From: an uncultured Clostridia bacterium
Lineage (GTDB): Bacteria; Bacillota; Clostridia; TANB77; CAG-508
DNA length: 64,000 nucleotides
NCBI GenBank assembly: GCA_948678575.1
Contig: CAPPGO010000004.1
Coordinates: 1 to 64,000, forward strand
Reading direction: 5' to 3'
Translations under genes and position numbers: made by a program
In this document: positions 28,103 to 36,872 of the stretch, in pieces
Position numbering within the stretch: position 1 is the first letter of the stretch
Layout of the letters: each line of letters opens with the position of its first letter
The notes under the pieces: generated by a model
The model's database searches: none
Told to the model about the DNA's origin: nothing
Seen by the model: only the letters and a program-made list of their open reading frames with translations

Positions 28103-30412
28103 ATGCTATGTTCAGTATGTAATAAAAATACAGCAGTAATTTTTATTAATAAAGTTGAAAATGGAAAAGCCGCAACAGAAGGTCTTTGCTATAATTGCGC
28201 TAAGGAAAAAGGTATAAATCCTATGGATGTTATTTCCAAAAATGCCAACTTATCAGAAGAAGATATTGCAAATATGACAGCACAATTAGATACAATTTTC
28301 AAAGACTTTACTGATAACATGAATATTGATGAAATGGCTGATTCAAATAATATAAATAATGAAAATAATCCACTTGGTGGAATTCTTGGTTTTTTCAAAT
28401 CTGCTTCTAACCCAAATGAAGAGAATGTAGAATCTTCTGCGGAAGCAAATAATGAAAAAGGTACAAAAAAAGTTAAAGTTGAAAAGAAACAAAAAAATAA
28501 TAAAAAAAGATTTCTAGATACTTTTGGAACAAATCTTACTCAAAAAGCGAAAGATAATTTATTAGATAATGTTATTGGTAGAGAGCAAGAAATTCAAAGA
28601 GTTACTCAAATTTTAAATAGACGTTCAAAAAATAACCCTTGCCTAATCGGTGAACCTGGTGTCGGTAAAACTGCTATTGCACAAGGATTAGCTATTCGTA
28701 TTGCTCAAAAACAAGTACCAGCTAAACTATTAAATAAAGAAGTATATTTAATAGACATGACAGCAATTATAGCTGGAACTCAATTTAGAGGTCAATTTGA
28801 AGCAAGAATGAAATCTTTAATTGATGAATGCAAAACTTATGGAAATATTATTTTAGTAATTGATGAAATTCATAATATTATAGGTGCTGGTGATGCAGAA
28901 CATTCAATGAATGCAGCCAATATTTTAAAACCTGCACTTTCAAATGGTGAAATTCAAATCATTGGTACTACAACATTAAAAGAATATAGAAAATATATTG
29001 AAAAAGATTCTGCATTAGAAAGAAGATTTCAACCTGTTCTTGTTGAAGAACCTACTATACAAGATACAATAAATATTATAAAAGGTATCAAAAAATATTA
29101 TGAAGATTATCACAAAGTTGTAATTTCTAATGACATTATCGAAAAAACAGTTAAAATGTCTGAAAAATATATTCATGACAGATTTTTGCCAGACAAAGCT
29201 ATCGACTTAATTGATGAAGCTTGTTCAAAAATAAACTTGAATAACCATGCTCTATATGAAATTGAAATTATTAAAAATGAACTTGCTAAAATAGCAGAAG
29301 AAAAAGACGAAGCTGTATCTTCTGATTCTATTGAAGACTATCAAAAAGCTGCTGATTTAAAAACAAAAGAATGCAGTTTAACTGAAAAATTACAAGAATT
29401 AGAATCTACTCTCGTACCTGCTGTTTTATCTGTTCAAGATATTGCGGAAGTAATTGAGCGTTGGACAAAAATACCAGTAACAAAAATTACTGAAGCTGAA
29501 ACACAAAAACTATTAAACTTAGAAAAAGAACTTCATAAACATATTATTGGTCAAAATGTTGCAGTTGAAGCTGTTGCAAAAGCAATTAGAAGAAATCGTG
29601 CTGGACTTCAAAGTACAAAAAGACCACCATCATTTATATTTGTTGGTCCTACTGGTGTTGGAAAAACAGAACTTGCAAAAAGTTTAGCTTATGAAATGTT
29701 TGGCTCAGAAGATTCTATTATTAGAATAGATATGTCTGAATATATGGAAAGCCACTCTACTTCAAAATTAATTGGTGCACCTCCTGGATATGTTGGATAT
29801 GATGATGCTGGTGGTTTGACTGAAAAAGTTAAAAGAAAACCATATTCTATTATTCTTTTAGATGAAATAGAAAAAGCTCATCCAGATGTATTTAATATTT
29901 TACTTCAAGTATTAGATGATGGAAAACTTACAGATGCGCAAGGAAATACAGTTAACTTTGAAAATACTATTATAATTATGACTTCTAATGCTGGTTCTAA
30001 TCTAAATAATAATTCAATTGGTTTTGGCACAGCTGGAATTATTGATAATAACAAAATGATTACTGCTTTAAAAGACTTATTTAGACCTGAATTTTTAAAT
30101 AGAGTTGACGAAATTATACCATTTGACAGCTTAACAGAAACTGAATTAATACAAATTATTGATTTACTTCTTGAAAAAAGTAACGAAGCTTTATCAAATA
30201 AAGAAATTAATTTAAAAGTTTCTCTTGAAGCAAAAAAATACATTCTTTCAAAAGGCACTGATTTAAAATATGGTGCAAGACCACTTAGAAGAGCTATACA
30301 AAAATATATTGAAGATGAAATTGCTGAAATGGTTTTAAGAGAAGATGTAAAGTCTACTCAAACAGTCTATGTTGATTTAGAAAATGATAATTTAAAATTT
30401 GAAGTTAAATAA
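28103..30412 (+). CDS. clpE: ClpE-like AAA+ unfoldase with N-terminal zinc finger
   Basis: 769 residues. An N-terminal four-Cys zinc finger (Cys 3, 6, 29, 32) is followed by an acidic linker and two AAA+ modules: Walker [10 protein letters not shown] near residue 184 and GPTGVGKTE near 515. A UVR-like coiled coil lies between them near 410-440, and the C-terminal D2-small domain ends at LKFEVK. The zinc finger in place of the usual ClpC N-domain marks the ClpE type. It should unfold substrates for ClpP, which is not in the window. Confidence 0.82.
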   Translation: MLCSVCNKNTAVIFINKVENGKAATEGLCYNCAKEKGINPMDVISKNANLSEEDIANMTAQLDTIFKDFTDNMNIDEMADSNNINNENNPLGGILGFFKSASNPNEENVESSAEANNEKGTKKVKVEKKQKNNKKRFLDTFGTNLTQKAKDNLLDNVIGREQEIQRVTQILNRRSKNNPCLIGEPGVGKTAIAQGLAIRIAQKQVPAKLLNKEVYLIDMTAIIAGTQFRGQFEARMKSLIDECKTYGNIILVIDEIHNIIGAGDAEHSMNAANILKPALSNGEIQIIGTTTLKEYRKYIEKDSALERRFQPVLVEEPTIQDTINIIKGIKKYYEDYHKVVISNDIIEKTVKMSEKYIHDRFLPDKAIDLIDEACSKINLNNHALYEIEIIKNELAKIAEEKDEAVSSDSIEDYQKAADLKTKECSLTEKLQELESTLVPAVLSVQDIAEVIERWTKIPVTKITEAETQKLLNLEKELHKHIIGQNVAVEAVAKAIRRNRAGLQSTKRPPSFIFVGPTGVGKTELAKSLAYEMFGSEDSIIRIDMSEYMESHSTSKLIGAPPGYVGYDDAGGLTEKVKRKPYSIILLDEIEKAHPDVFNILLQVLDDGKLTDAQGNTVNFENTIIIMTSNAGSNLNNNSIGFGTAGIIDNNKMITALKDLFRPEFLNRVDEIIPFDSLTETELIQIIDLLLEKSNEALSNKEINLKVSLEAKKYILSKGTDLKYGARPLRRAIQKYIEDEIAEMVLREDVKSTQTVYVDLENDNLKFEVK

Positions 30413-30450
30413 AAAAGTGGCAAAACCACTTGTATAATTTGTTAATATAA

Positions 30451-30500
30451 AAAGGAAAATGGGGCTCTCTGAATTTAGAGTGCCCCATTTTCCTTTTTCT
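30451..30500. terminator. Terminator between clpE and cassette gene B
   Basis: AAAGGAAAATGGGGC (30451-30465) pairs with GCCCCATTTTCCTTT (30482-30496); an inner CTCT/AGAG pair extends it. T-rich tracts flank both sides. It ends cassette gene B on the minus strand and may also stop clpE. Confidence 0.8.
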
Positions 30501-30531
30501 TACTCAATTGAGCTAAAAATAAATCTGTTTG

Positions 30532-31065
30532 TTACCTGTCAATGGCTTTGTACTGTCTGAGCGTAATCCGAACATGATTCGGGTCTCCCATAACAAAGTC
30601 GTGCATATCCCTGAAATAGATTTTCTTATTCAGTTCTTCCTGCAAAACTTCATCTTCCTGTACAGCAGCCTCCTGTTCCTGATTCATTTCCGCCACAAGC
30701 TGTTTTTCCTCGGTCATCAGTTCCGCCTGCCCATCCTTTTCCGTTTCAGGAATCATATTGAGCAAACGCACCTTGCGTACCTGTTCAACCAGCGCATCGA
30801 TTTGCACTTTGGGGAAATTCATCGGAAACTCGTAGTTCCACAGTAATTCCGTAATTCTCGCCATACAATCCGCATCACTGCACACTCCGTCACCTGAAAA
30901 CGCCACATACAACGCATCAAAGTACATCAGTTTGAATGATAACTCGATGGTGGTTCTACCGTTTCCTACCTTGAAAGTGTGCTTGTCGGCATTGAAGTCT
31001 ACAATCGTTGAGTTGTACTTCCGAAACCGTCTGATCTTCATTGCTGTTTTGAATGCTTCAAACAT
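30532..31065 (-). CDS. Orphan protein, foreign-looking cassette gene B
   Basis: 177 residues from the ATG at 31065, which has AGAAAGGA upstream; an ATG 13 codons earlier has none. The N-terminal half is basic and aromatic (FKTAMKIRRFRKYNSTIVDF), the C-terminal half is a Glu/Gln-rich probable coiled coil, ending in HDFVMGDPNHVRITLRQYK. I do not recognise it. Codon use and G+C are unlike neighbours, with three in-frame CGG (30568, 31021, 31027). It has its own promoter and terminator and no operon partner. Confidence 0.68.
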   Translation of the reverse strand: MFEAFKTAMKIRRFRKYNSTIVDFNADKHTFKVGNGRTTIELSFKLMYFDALYVAFSGDGVCSDADCMARITELLWNYEFPMNFPKVQIDALVEQVRKVRLLNMIPETEKDGQAELMTEEKQLVAEMNQEQEAAVQEDEVLQEELNKKIYFRDMHDFVMGDPNHVRITLRQYKAIDR

Positions 31066-31128
31066 AATTTTATTTTCCTTTCTGCCTCTCTTGGCTACAA
31101 ACATAAAATTGTTTCATCTACAAATTAT

Positions 31129-31157
31129 ATATTAACACAATTTTGGATTATCGTCAA
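31129..31157 (-). promoter_or_regulatory. Promoter of cassette gene B
   Basis: On the minus strand: TTGACG (31157-31152), 17 bases, TAATAT (31134-31129). Confidence 0.7.
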
Positions 31158-31167
31158 CTATTTTATG

Positions 31168-31273
31168 TTAATTGTTTAATGCATCCGTATCTACTGACTC
31201 GCTATCTTCTAATTTATCTATTTTTATGTCTAAATCAAAAAAGCTTTCATAAACTCCTCTGTAATTTCTTCAT
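31168..31273 (-). pseudogene. Small ORF needing one +1 shift, or a gene remnant
   Basis: An ATG at 31273 has an AAAAGGAGG ribosome binding site, but its frame stops after eight codons. If one base is skipped at the AGG codon (31256-31258), so that GGA is read, the frame stays open for 34 residues and ends DKLEDSESVDTDALNN. It lies between the promoter of cassette gene B and a BofC-like gene. It may be a decayed gene end. Unlike the CGG sites, AGG is read normally elsewhere in the window. Confidence 0.3.
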
Positions 31274-31354
31274 TGCCCTCCTTTTGATAAATAATCTTGA
31301 AAATCAAATTATTTATTGGTAATAGCGTTTCACTGGCTTAATCTTAACGAAAAA

Positions 31355-31378
31355 ACTCGCTAAAAAGCGAGTCTTTAT
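31355..31378 (-). terminator. Terminator of the BofC-like gene
   Basis: ACTCGCT/AGCGAGT with a four-base loop. It shares about 25 bases, including TTAACGAAAAA upstream, with the terminator at 71-93, so part of the repeat family recurs here. Confidence 0.7.
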
Positions 31379-31393
31379 TGTTGTAATAATCAA

Positions 31394-31984
31394 TTACTCA
31401 TAATCCTCCAAAACAGAATTTATATTTCCACTTCCATATACATAAATACCTTCTTTTAATTTTTCAATATCTTCTTGTGGTAAATATTCCTTACTTATTT
31501 CTGTTTCTTTATATGGAATAAAACTTCCATTAGTATCCAATTGCATAATTTCAATATGTTCATCTCCAAGCATTATATAAAAATGTTCATCACAAAAACC
31601 ATTTATCTCCTTGGATAAAACTACATTATTACTATCAAATTCTTCAACTTCATATTCATCATAATAATCTTCAACTTCTTGTCTAGTTAAATTAACCAAT
31701 TCCTTTGGCAATTTTGAATACTTGAAATTAAAATGATTACATTCATCATAATATTGTTTTATAGCAAAATTGGCATTAGGAGACACTTTTTCCGTATCAG
31801 TTGAAGCTTCTAATGTTTGCAATTTCGTATAATTTTGAACTGCATAATCACTTACTTGATTCAATTCAAACTGCTCAGCTTGTAAATTTGCTTCATTATC
31901 ATTAAAAAATACACTTGAATACATGTACCCTATTCCAAGAGATACAATAAATACTAAAATTCCCAAAAATATAATTTTTTTCAT
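31394..31984 (-). CDS. BofC-like membrane-anchored protein
   Basis: About 196 residues from the ATG at 31984, which follows AAGGTAGG. One N-terminal membrane helix (IIFLGILVFIVSLGIGYMYS) anchors an extracytoplasmic domain. The C-terminal part (LPKELVNLTRQEVEDYY, NGFCDEHFYIMLGDEHIEIM, LPQEDIEKLKEGIYVYGSG) resembles the BofC C-terminal fold, which in Bacillus restrains forespore-mother cell SpoIVB signalling leading to SigK activation. A sigK gene is present 25 kb away. Family assignment is by pattern. Confidence 0.6.
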   Translation of the reverse strand: MKKIIFLGILVFIVSLGIGYMYSSVFFNDNEANLQAEQFELNQVSDYAVQNYTKLQTLEASTDTEKVSPNANFAIKQYYDECNHFNFKYSKLPKELVNLTRQEVEDYYDEYEVEEFDSNNVVLSKEINGFCDEHFYIMLGDEHIEIMQLDTNGSFIPYKETEISKEYLPQEDIEKLKEGIYVYGSGNINSVLEDYE

Positions 31985-32110
31985 AATTTTACCTACCTTA
32001 ATAATATTATTTATTATTTTTTGTTTTTTATTCAAAAATCTAAGATAGTATTTTGACAATTTACATAAATTATTGTATAATTACAATAGTTTTTTTTAAG
32101 GAGAAATTCT

Positions 32111-33862
32111 ATGGGAGAAGTTATTTCAGATATTAAATTTAAAGAGCTTTTAGAAGCTTTGTCTAGCAATTCTATTTTGAAAACAGAAGAAGGAAAAATC
32201 AATATAAATGGAACTATATTATCTAGTAAAGAATTTGACAAATTATATTTGTTAGACATTAAAGAATTGTTTGCTAAATATGAAACTACAATATCTCCGG
32301 AATTTGCACCATCACAAGAAGTGTATTCAACATTAAATGTTTTCTCTAATCCAGTTTTAAAATCTACTGGTGTACCAGAAATAACAACATCTTTTCATAA
32401 AAAAATGTCTAATGCAATTTTAGATAACTATGGGAAAAAATTTAGTGGAAAACAAGTTTTAGAACATGCAGAACAAGGACATGTTGAACCAGCCGACGCT
32501 ATTTCAATGCTTAAATATAAAAGCTTATATGCACAAGATGAAAAAGCCGAAGATTATGTTGAACCAGTTTCTTATACTGATTTGCTTGACTTCTACTCTC
32601 CTGAAAAGCATCCTGGAAGAATGCTAGGAATGCTACAAAATGACGAAATAGATTTAGAATTTCAAGAATTTCATCAAGAAATGCTTGAAAATGTGCCTAA
32701 TAAAGCTCGTAAAGAATATACACAAGACTTAATCGATGAAGCAAAACGCGAAGCTACTACTTCACAAGAATTTTCTGGTAACATTTTAAATTATGCTAAT
32801 CATCAAATTATACCAGATGAAAGCTTAGAACAAAATATATCTGGTGAATTTTTAAGAAACCAATATATTGATGGAAAATTATCAATTTCAAGAATTATAG
32901 ACATATATAGTACAGCTCCTGAATATTTCTCAGCTGTTGAAAGTATTTTAACACCAGATGAAATCACAAAAGCTCATGAAGCTGGTGAAGCAAAAGATGA
33001 TGCACTTATGTATATTCCAGAAGATAGTCGTGTAGCTTATCTTCAAAAACATAATACTAAATTTACCACTATGATGTATTTATTCTTACATTGTAATGGA
33101 TTTTCTGTAACAGACCTTTCAAATCTTCTTCATGAAACTGATAACAAAGAAGATTTAAGTGTATATATAGACGCTGGTTCTGACCCAGCAAAAATAAAAG
33201 AACTTTATGAAAATTATTTTATAGATTATGGATGTATAAAACATTTACATTCTGTTGGAATTCTTAGTGAAAAAGATATGCTAAGATACAATCTTTCAAT
33301 AAGTAAAACTAAATTTTATAAAAAATTAGAAGATACAAAAAATGTCGAGATTATAGGAAATGGAAATGCTGTTCCTTTTACTAATACAGGATTTTTTATA
33401 AGTGAACAAAAAGCACCTACTACTCCTCCACTTGAAGTTTATAAAGTACTTGGTAAAAAAAGTGATCAAGCATTTGAAGAATTACCATCTATAACTCATA
33501 AAGATGAACATGGTAAAGATAGTTTCTTAAATAATTATAGAATTGTTGGTCTTCAATTTTCTAATTTAGTTGCTTTTATACCAGGTGATACTACAAAACC
33601 AATTTATATAATGCCATTTCAAGAAGCAGCATATATTATAAAGCGTCATAGACTACCAGACAATTTTTCAGAACGTGAACAAATCAAAGAAGTTCGTGCT
33701 GTGGAGAAGACAAATGAAGAAGTTTTGAAAACAGCTAACCAATTTGAAGAAGCAAAACCTTACCTTGAAAGAGCAAATTATCATGAAGATTATGATTTCG
33801 CTACGAATTATCAAAATATGTTAGAACAGTATCAAAAAATTAAAATCAAAGGAGAAAATTAA
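32111..33862 (+). CDS. Uncharacterised 583-residue protein
   Basis: No family recognised. It is soluble, acidic, largely helical, with no signal peptide or membrane helix. A Lys/Glu-rich N-terminus, a repeated-looking helical middle (for example SAVESILTPDEITKAHEAGE), and a C-terminal region rich in Glu are visible. AAGGAG precedes the ATG. It is followed after one base by the ALDH-like gene, with AAAGGAG near its own stop, so the two form an operon. The base composition is native. It has no CGG codons. Confidence 0.6.
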   Translation: MGEVISDIKFKELLEALSSNSILKTEEGKININGTILSSKEFDKLYLLDIKELFAKYETTISPEFAPSQEVYSTLNVFSNPVLKSTGVPEITTSFHKKMSNAILDNYGKKFSGKQVLEHAEQGHVEPADAISMLKYKSLYAQDEKAEDYVEPVSYTDLLDFYSPEKHPGRMLGMLQNDEIDLEFQEFHQEMLENVPNKARKEYTQDLIDEAKREATTSQEFSGNILNYANHQIIPDESLEQNISGEFLRNQYIDGKLSISRIIDIYSTAPEYFSAVESILTPDEITKAHEAGEAKDDALMYIPEDSRVAYLQKHNTKFTTMMYLFLHCNGFSVTDLSNLLHETDNKEDLSVYIDAGSDPAKIKELYENYFIDYGCIKHLHSVGILSEKDMLRYNLSISKTKFYKKLEDTKNVEIIGNGNAVPFTNTGFFISEQKAPTTPPLEVYKVLGKKSDQAFEELPSITHKDEHGKDSFLNNYRIVGLQFSNLVAFIPGDTTKPIYIMPFQEAAYIIKRHRLPDNFSEREQIKEVRAVEKTNEEVLKTANQFEEAKPYLERANYHEDYDFATNYQNMLEQYQKIKIKGEN

Positions 33863-33863
33863 A

Positions 33864-34748
33864 TTGAAAACTTCTAGCTTAAAACATCCTTCAACTTATA
33901 ATTTTAAAGCTTCAATTGTAAATGAAATTATTAATAAATTTGGAATTTTTATTGAAAAAAGTCCAGAAAATTTTGAAAAAGCTATTGAAAAGGATTTGGA
34001 AAAAAATAAAATAAAAACTGATTTAGAAAACCTTAAAAACATTGCAAAAACTTATAAACAAAATTTTCCACTTCTTCCCAATTTTACTTCTACTCAAATA
34101 AAAGATGGATTTGGAAATCTTTGTGTTATGTACGATGGTAATCCAGCTATAACATTAAAATTACTTATATCATCACTTAGAACACATAATAATATTGTAT
34201 TTTTTACTAAAAATTACATTGAAATAAATACTCTTTTAATAGAAGTATTTAATATGATTTCAAATGACTGCAAATATGTTGCAAAATTTGCAAGTTTACA
34301 AGATAAATTTTCTAATAATGAAATAATTAAAAAACAAAACCTATTTGACTTAGTTATTTATGTTGGAGATAAAAGAGCATATCAATCTGTTCAAAACAAA
34401 TTGCGTATTCCTTCTATTTTCAATGGATACAAGGTTGTTGATGTATATATTGAAGATAAAAGTTTTAAGGAAGTTTTACTAAATTTAGACAAACATGCCT
34501 ATGCAAATGATATCAAAGTAAATTATTTTGATAAAACAGACTTAGACGACACAATTAATTATATTAACAAATATAACTTAAATGATTGTTTTGTTGTATT
34601 TACAAAAAATTCTAAAATTGCATACAAATTTATAAATTCTTTAAAATGTAAAAATGTTTTTATAAATAAAAATCCTTTTGTAGATTATGAATTTGATATA
34701 AATGAAAATCAATTAGTTTATACAAAACATATTAAAATGAAAATTTAA
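33864..34748 (+). CDS. Degenerate aldehyde-dehydrogenase-like protein
   Basis: 294 residues from a TTG start with AAAGGAG nine bases before. Middle and end segments (RTHNNIVFFTKNYIEIN, VIYVGDKRAYQSVQNKL, INKYNLNDCFVVFTKNS, KNVFINKNPF) recall the ALDH/ProA nucleotide-binding and C-terminal folds, but no catalytic Cys loop or glycine-rich NAD site is clear. It may be a non-catalytic paralogue that works with the 583-residue protein upstream. This assignment is tentative. Confidence 0.4.
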   Translation: MKTSSLKHPSTYNFKASIVNEIINKFGIFIEKSPENFEKAIEKDLEKNKIKTDLENLKNIAKTYKQNFPLLPNFTSTQIKDGFGNLCVMYDGNPAITLKLLISSLRTHNNIVFFTKNYIEINTLLIEVFNMISNDCKYVAKFASLQDKFSNNEIIKKQNLFDLVIYVGDKRAYQSVQNKLRIPSIFNGYKVVDVYIEDKSFKEVLLNLDKHAYANDIKVNYFDKTDLDDTINYINKYNLNDCFVVFTKNSKIAYKFINSLKCKNVFINKNPFVDYEFDINENQLVYTKHIKMKI

Positions 34749-34750
34749 AT

Positions 34751-34795
34751 AGTGAAGACCGTGGCTCAACAGATTGTGCCACGGTCTCACTGTTT
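34751..34795. terminator. Terminator of cassette gene C
   Basis: AGACCGTGGC (34756-34765) pairs with GCCACGGTCT (34778-34787), extended by AGTGA/TCACT. It separates the rightward ALDH-like gene from the leftward cassette gene C and can serve both. Confidence 0.85.
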
Positions 34796-34816
34796 CATGC
34801 ATTTCAGGCTTCTCTT

Positions 34817-35185
34817 TTACTGCTGATATTTGATGAAAGTACATGCACCTTCTTTATCTGTATCGTTATACAATGCATGTGCAAATCCATTTCCACACAT
34901 CACTGCTTCACCAACAGGTATAGGCTCACTTCTTTTCAGCATTTCCAGCAACTCGTCTTCTGCCATTCCCACCATATTATCAGGGATAACGACAATTCGA
35001 AGACCATCAGTTTGAGGAATGTACTCCTCTTTGATACCTTCATGCGTGTGCAACGGAATCAACCCTTTTGGATCGATATAGTTTACACCAGCAATGGTGA
35101 TCACTTTTCCGTCCTGGGTAGACACATCCCTAACAACCGGTAAGGACCGTCCCCATTTAGTTGCTTCAAAATTTGTCATATTCAT
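34817..35185 (-). CDS. Cupin-like protein, foreign-looking cassette gene C
   Basis: 122 residues from the ATG at 35185, six bases after GAGGAGG; an upstream ORF extension has no ribosome binding site. A single cupin-like barrel is suggested by LIPLHTHEGIKEEYIPQ (possible metal His and Glu) and VGEAVMCGNGFAHALYN, as in small dioxygenase or sugar-sensing cupins. G+C and codons differ from neighbours, with one in-frame CGG (35147). It has its own promoter and terminator. It stands next to cassette gene D on the same strand. Confidence 0.68.
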   Translation of the reverse strand: MNMTNFEATKWGRSLPVVRDVSTQDGKVITIAGVNYIDPKGLIPLHTHEGIKEEYIPQTDGLRIVVIPDNMVGMAEDELLEMLKRSEPIPVGEAVMCGNGFAHALYNDTDKEGACTFIKYQQ

Positions 35186-35249
35186 TCTGTGCCTCCTCAT
35201 AATCTTTATTAATGACAAATGATGTGCTAATCGCACGGTTACATAATAT

Positions 35250-35278
35250 ATTATACCATTTTTTCAGTATTTTTGCAA
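35250..35278 (-). promoter_or_regulatory. Promoter of cassette gene C
   Basis: On the minus strand: TTGCAA (35278-35273), 17 bases, TATAAT (35255-35250). The -10 context AATGGTATAATATA is the same as in cassette gene A. Confidence 0.75.
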
Positions 35279-35280
35279 AT

Positions 35281-35328
35281 CAGAAGCTCCCTATCATGCC
35301 CAACTCTGGGCAAAATAAGGAGCTTCTG
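35281..35328 (-). terminator. Terminator of cassette gene D
   Basis: CAGAAGCTCC pairs with GGAGCTTCTG across a 28-base loop that itself holds a GCCC/GGGC hairpin. It lies just past the end of cassette gene D. Confidence 0.75.
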
Positions 35329-35345
35329 CTCGAAAATGTTACTGT

Positions 35346-35834
35346 TTAATTAATAAAATCTCTCAATCTTTGTACATGCTCAAATTTGAACATTTTCCAA
35401 TCGTCCAAGCGTTCGCAAAATTCCTCAAATCCCTTCTGCAACTGCTGTGCAAGTTTCTCTGCGTCATTCTGCTGCTCAACACTGATATAAGCATCCCAAA
35501 AAGGTGTCTCTCCGCTAAATAGTCCACAGAGCCAGTCCTCTTCGTGATCGAAATGTCCTACTTCATTGATATCCTTGAAGCAAAAGCCTTTTGCCTTTTT
35601 TACCTCTGTCATTTCTACAAAGATAAGTTGCTTCTTATCAATGAATAAGCCTTTGATGAAACTGTATCCTTTGGTAAGAGATGGATATTCATTTGTTCTT
35701 TCCCATGTTATCTTACCGATGATTTCATCATTTTCCAGTTGGACAAAGTGCCCTTCAAAAGGCTCTTCGTACATCCCGCCACTCCGCAACTTAATGTCGC
35801 TTTTTGCATAACCTGAAATTTTATAAACTTCCAT
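35346..35834 (-). CDS. Orphan protein, foreign-looking cassette gene D
   Basis: 162 residues from the ATG at 35834, seven bases after GGAGG. It begins MEVYKISGYAKSDIKLRSG and continues with mainly beta structure, then an acidic helical end (EQQNDAEKLAQQLQKGFEEF). I do not recognise the family. It has no signal peptide. Codons resemble the other cassettes, with one in-frame CGG (35784). It is transcribed from its own promoter, and its terminator lies just upstream of the gene C promoter. Confidence 0.65.
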   Translation of the reverse strand: MEVYKISGYAKSDIKLRSGGMYEEPFEGHFVQLENDEIIGKITWERTNEYPSLTKGYSFIKGLFIDKKQLIFVEMTEVKKAKGFCFKDINEVGHFDHEEDWLCGLFSGETPFWDAYISVEQQNDAEKLAQQLQKGFEEFCERLDDWKMFKFEHVQRLRDFIN

Positions 35835-35881
35835 TTTCTTTCCTCCAATCAAAGGTTTCAAGTTTTCTGTTTACATAAATT

Positions 35882-35911
35882 ATTTTAACATGGAAGAGAA
35901 AAAAAGTGAAA
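35882..35911 (-). promoter_or_regulatory. Possible promoter of cassette gene D
   Basis: On the minus strand TTTCAC (35911-35906), 18 bases, TAAAAT (35887-35882). It is weaker than the promoters of the other cassettes. Confidence 0.45.
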
Positions 35912-35922
35912 TATCAAATTTT

Positions 35923-35955
35923 TATACTGCAATAACTTTTAGTTATTGCAGTATA
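35923..35955 (-). terminator. Terminator of the LysR-type gene
   Basis: TATACTGCAATAAC pairs perfectly with GTTATTGCAGTATA, followed on the minus strand by AAAAATTTG. The gene's stop codon lies in the stem. Confidence 0.75.
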
Positions 35956-36812
35956 TTTTCTAATTCTTTTATTAAATTATTCAACTCTTTAAATCTATTT
36001 TTATTATTTACATATATTCCATATTCTACTGGTTTAATTTTAAATTCTGTATTTAGCTCATCAAACTCTTTTCTTTCAATTTCGTCTAACACAGCTTCTT
36101 TTGTTACTAAACCTATATTATTATCATATTTTAACATTTCTAACATAGTTCTATAATTAATATTATTATAATTTATAGAATTATTAGTTAAATCTTTTAT
36201 GCTCTCAAAAAAATTTATTGTCGTTATAGAAGATTTTCTTGGCATATATATTATTTTATCTTTCAAATCATCCAAAGTAACAATTTTCTTAAATTTATTA
36301 TATTCACTATTTACAATTAAAATATCATGTAAATCTGTCAATTTTATAAATTCAATATTATCATTTGTATAGTTTTCATCTTTTTTAGAAACAATAATAT
36401 CAATTTTTTGATTTTCCAATTTCAAAAATAAATCTGGTAAATCGCTTCTATCAATATTTACTTTTACATTTGAATATTTCTTACAATATTGTGCTAAATT
36501 TTTACCAAGAATTTTATTAAAAACAGTAACATGTGTTCCTAAATTTATATTTTTTTGATTACCATACTTACTTTCAATTTTTTCTAATACAACTAATGGT
36601 TCCTTAATTTCATTATATATCTTTTTTCCAATTTCTGTTAATCTTAAACCTTTATTATATCTATCAAATAATTTCTCATTTAACAAAGCTTCTAAGTTAT
36701 GAATATGCTTAGTTACAGCCGGTTGAGATATACTTAATCGTTCACTAGCTTTTGTTATATTTTCTTCTTCTGCTACTATTTTAAAAATTTTATACAATTC
36801 TAAATTTATCAT
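35943..36812 (-). CDS. LysR-family transcriptional regulator
   Basis: 289 residues. N-terminal winged HTH (IFKIVAEEENITKASERLSI, then QPAVTKHIHNLE) and a C-terminal periplasmic-binding-like effector domain (VNIDRSDLPDLFLKLENQKI). No divergent target gene is adjacent; its upstream neighbour is the frameshifted comEC in the same direction. The effector is unknown. Confidence 0.85.
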   Translation of the reverse strand: MINLELYKIFKIVAEEENITKASERLSISQPAVTKHIHNLEALLNEKLFDRYNKGLRLTEIGKKIYNEIKEPLVVLEKIESKYGNQKNINLGTHVTVFNKILGKNLAQYCKKYSNVKVNIDRSDLPDLFLKLENQKIDIIVSKKDENYTNDNIEFIKLTDLHDILIVNSEYNKFKKIVTLDDLKDKIIYMPRKSSITTINFFESIKDLTNNSINYNNINYRTMLEMLKYDNNIGLVTKEAVLDEIERKEFDELNTEFKIKPVEYGIYVNNKNRFKELNNLIKELENILQ

Positions 36813-36872
36813 ATTTTTTAACCATTTTCTTCATATTTTATATTTTTACAATAACATTAAAAAGTGATTTAG

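Noticed and set aside
28020..28103. CtsR operator before clpE
   Set aside because: No tandem GGTCAAA heptads in the promoter region.
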